Below are positions 12,975-14,126 of a DNA stretch of 14,126 bases, one piece after another. The notes under the pieces were generated by a model. The model had not been told where the DNA came from and did no database searches. It saw only the letters and a program-made list of their open reading frames with translations. Each line of letters begins with the position of its first letter. The first letter of the stretch is position 1. Source of the DNA: Verrucomicrobiota bacterium (GTDB lineage: Bacteria > Chlamydiota > Chlamydiia > Chlamydiales > JAEYWL01); NCBI GenBank assembly GCA_023428915.1, contig JAEYWL010000032.1, forward strand, positions 1 to 14,126, in the 5' to 3' direction. Both the position numbers and the translations under genes were made by a program.

Positions 12975-13640
12975 ATGATTTCCCATTTAGAAGTCGCTCT
13001 TCAGCTAATTCTAGCTGCATTTTTAGGCGGGCTGGTCGGACTAGAGAGAGAGCGTAAAAACTGGTTTGCAGGGCTGCGCACGCATATGCTGGTATGCATC
13101 GGCGCCACCCTCACCATGATTGTTTCACAGTATGGTTTTGAAAACATTATTCGCGAAGGGTTAGTCGTCCTTGATCCCTCCAGGGTTGCAGCTCAAGTTG
13201 TCAGCGGGATTGGTTTTCTTGGCGCTGGAACAATCATATTCTGGAAAAATAAAATCAAAGGCCTTACCACAGCTGCAAGCTTATGGGCCGTTGCTGCAGT
13301 AGGCTTGGCCATTGGCGGAAGCCTTTATTTAGCTGCAACATTTGCAACTGTTCTTATTGTAGTGACTTTAGCCTGCCTCAAGCCATTGGAAAAGCGGTTC
13401 CTTATTTCTTCAAGCGTAAAAGAAATAGCGCTCACAATCCAAAAAGATTTTTCCTTGCACTCTCTGGATAAGCTCTTAAAAGATTTTCAATTGCATCTTA
13501 TCGATCTGAATATGGAAAAGGCGGAAAAAAACGACGTTCTGCATCTTTCACTTGAATACAGTCCCCGCTTGAATCCCTTAACCTTAGTGGATCATCTGCG
13601 AAAAATACCGGGCATTCAAGGTGTAGAGATCATCGAATAA
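12975..13640 (+). CDS. mgtC: MgtC/SapB family membrane protein
   Basis: 221-aa inner-membrane protein of the MgtC family, linked in intracellular pathogens to growth in low magnesium and survival in phagocytic cells, partly through effects on F-type ATP synthase. Family signatures: LGGLVGLERERKNWFAGLRTHML (17-39), DPSRVAAQVVSGIGFLGAGTII (67-88), and KGLTTAASLWAVAAVGLAIG (95-114). About five membrane segments lie before residue 138, then a soluble ACT-like C-terminal domain (about 145-221), so this is the long, MgtC-proper form rather than a short SapB. I start at ATG 12975 with AAAAGG at 12962-12967. An in-frame TTG at 12912 would add 21 residues unlike the family and has no ribosome-binding site. 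It stands alone; the MgtA-like ATPase is 10 kb away. Confidence 0.92.
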   Translation: MISHLEVALQLILAAFLGGLVGLERERKNWFAGLRTHMLVCIGATLTMIVSQYGFENIIREGLVVLDPSRVAAQVVSGIGFLGAGTIIFWKNKIKGLTTAASLWAVAAVGLAIGGSLYLAATFATVLIVVTLACLKPLEKRFLISSSVKEIALTIQKDFSLHSLDKLLKDFQLHLIDLNMEKAEKNDVLHLSLEYSPRLNPLTLVDHLRKIPGIQGVEIIE

Positions 13641-13937
13641 AACAAATGTAGCACAAATCAGGTAATGGTCTTTCTATACCTTCATGGTATCGTCAAAATA
13701 GAATTGCCTTCTAGAATTTCCACTACTGGAAAAAAAAGCCCTTTCCTAATGACTCTATAATTAGGGCATCTTTTGTCCAGATCGAAGATAAGAAATTTGA
13801 ACCCGCGGCTATACTTAGCCATAAAGAGTACTGCATTCACCCTACTGAGCATTTGATGCTTCTACCCTAAAGCAATAGTTTCTTTGGATTTCCAAATCTA
13901 CACACGAATTTTTTCGATTTCTTTTCTAATACCTTTA
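13641..13937. other. Gene-free region downstream of mgtC
   Basis: No ORF is supported on either strand. Minor stem-loops are visible: ATACC/GGTAT (13676-13690), TTTCCA/TGGAAA (13717-13732), GGCTA/TAGCC near 13806-13819, and GCCC...TAAT/ATTAGGGC (13738-13768) followed by ATCTTTTG, the best but weak candidate terminator for mgtC. The rest may be eroded mobile DNA, since it leads straight into a dispersed repeat and an intron. Confidence 0.4.
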
Positions 13938-14000
13938 AACCCGACTTGCTACCTTCTAAGAGTCAGATTCGAGTTCTTTTCCTCTAAGAGCTCTCATGAA
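13938..14000. repeat. Second copy of the crcB-side repeat, interrupted by an intron
   Basis: Positions 13949-14000 match 5694-5745 at 48 of 52 bases (CTACCTTCTAAG...GAGCTC...GAA), with weaker similarity back to 13938 (AAACCCGACTT against GACCCTGATT). Only the left arm is present. The match stops exactly where the group II intron's 3' end begins, so the central hairpin and right arm should lie beyond the intron, outside the window. Confidence 0.75.
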
Positions 14001-14126
14001 TCGAGTAGGAGGGAGTCATAAGACTCCCGTCCTCTCACACCACCGTACGTACGGATCCGTATACGGCGGTTCATGATCACTATGACCTAGCACATACTAG
14101 AATCATCATTGGGATATACCCCATGG
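14000..14126 (-). mobile_element. 3' end of a group II intron (domains V and VI), partial
   Basis: Read on the minus strand, 14070-14039 folds as domain V: ACCGCCGTA pairs with TACGGTGGT (one G-U), a 2-nt CG bulge lies on the 3' side, and TACG/CGTA closes a GATC loop. It is followed by domain VI (14036-14004), a long stem GAGAGG...CCTACTC with terminal TTAT. The single A left unpaired between CCT and CTC (complement of 14006) is the expected branch-point adenosine, 6 nt from the proposed 3' splice end GAT at 14000 (one base ambiguous). The intron body and any reverse transcriptase/maturase lie beyond the right edge; 14071-14126 would be the 3' part of domain IV. No confident coding sequence is readable there. 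Confidence 0.8.

Noticed and set aside
13805..13950. Minus-strand coding remnant (a lysine-rich reading frame)
   Set aside because: Open for fewer than 35 codons and not recognisable as any transposase.

Overview
This is a moderately AT-rich bacterial window, gene-dense and without rRNA or tRNA genes that I can see. It holds twelve confident protein genes, one further small ORF, three good repressor-type operators, several large DNA palindromes and the 3' end of a group II intron that runs off the right edge. The gene mix (MgtA-like and metal P-type ATPases, upp, FluC/CrcB with a DUF190 partner, a BlaI/BlaR1-like pair, MgtC) and the repeat and group II intron content would fit an amoeba-associated bacterium such as a Parachlamydiaceae-type chlamydia, or a Legionella-like gammaproteobacterium. 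No marker gene settles this, so the assignment is a low-confidence inference.

Layout. Positions 1-221 carry two copies of a 12-bp motif that looks like an insertion sequence end, then a GC-rich remnant. A P3B-type (MgtA-like) ATPase (minus) and a P1B-type heavy-metal ATPase (plus) diverge from an 88-bp AT-rich region. The metal ATPase converges on upp (minus). Between upp and crcB lies about 410 bp built of two palindromes: a 79-bp near-perfect hairpin flanked by TA, and a 178-bp imperfect palindrome whose right arm runs into the crcB coding region and supplies its start codon. crcB and a DUF190 gene form a fluoride-efflux-type pair. After a 345-bp gap come an Asp/Glu-racemase-family gene and a close-coupled gene of unknown function.

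A BlaI-family repressor and a sensor-less M56 (BlaR1-type) metalloprotease follow as an overlapping operon. A TACA-nn-TGTA operator sits in the operon's promoter, and two more such sites precede the next gene, a putative SAM methyltransferase. This looks like a compact regulon: membrane protease, cleavable repressor, and methyltransferase as the regulated output. The regulon logic is inferred from operator identity. Next are a terminator-like hairpin, a possible 30-codon leader ORF, a PAF-acetylhydrolase-like alpha/beta hydrolase, a minus-strand operon of a GNAT acetyltransferase and a predicted lipoprotein with 2H-phosphoesterase motifs, and mgtC.

The last 500 bases contain no gene. They hold a second copy of the left arm of the crcB-side palindrome, cut exactly at the 3' end of a minus-strand group II intron, of which domains V and VI are visible. 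The window therefore contains both a largely intact element and an intron-interrupted copy of the same dispersed repeat.
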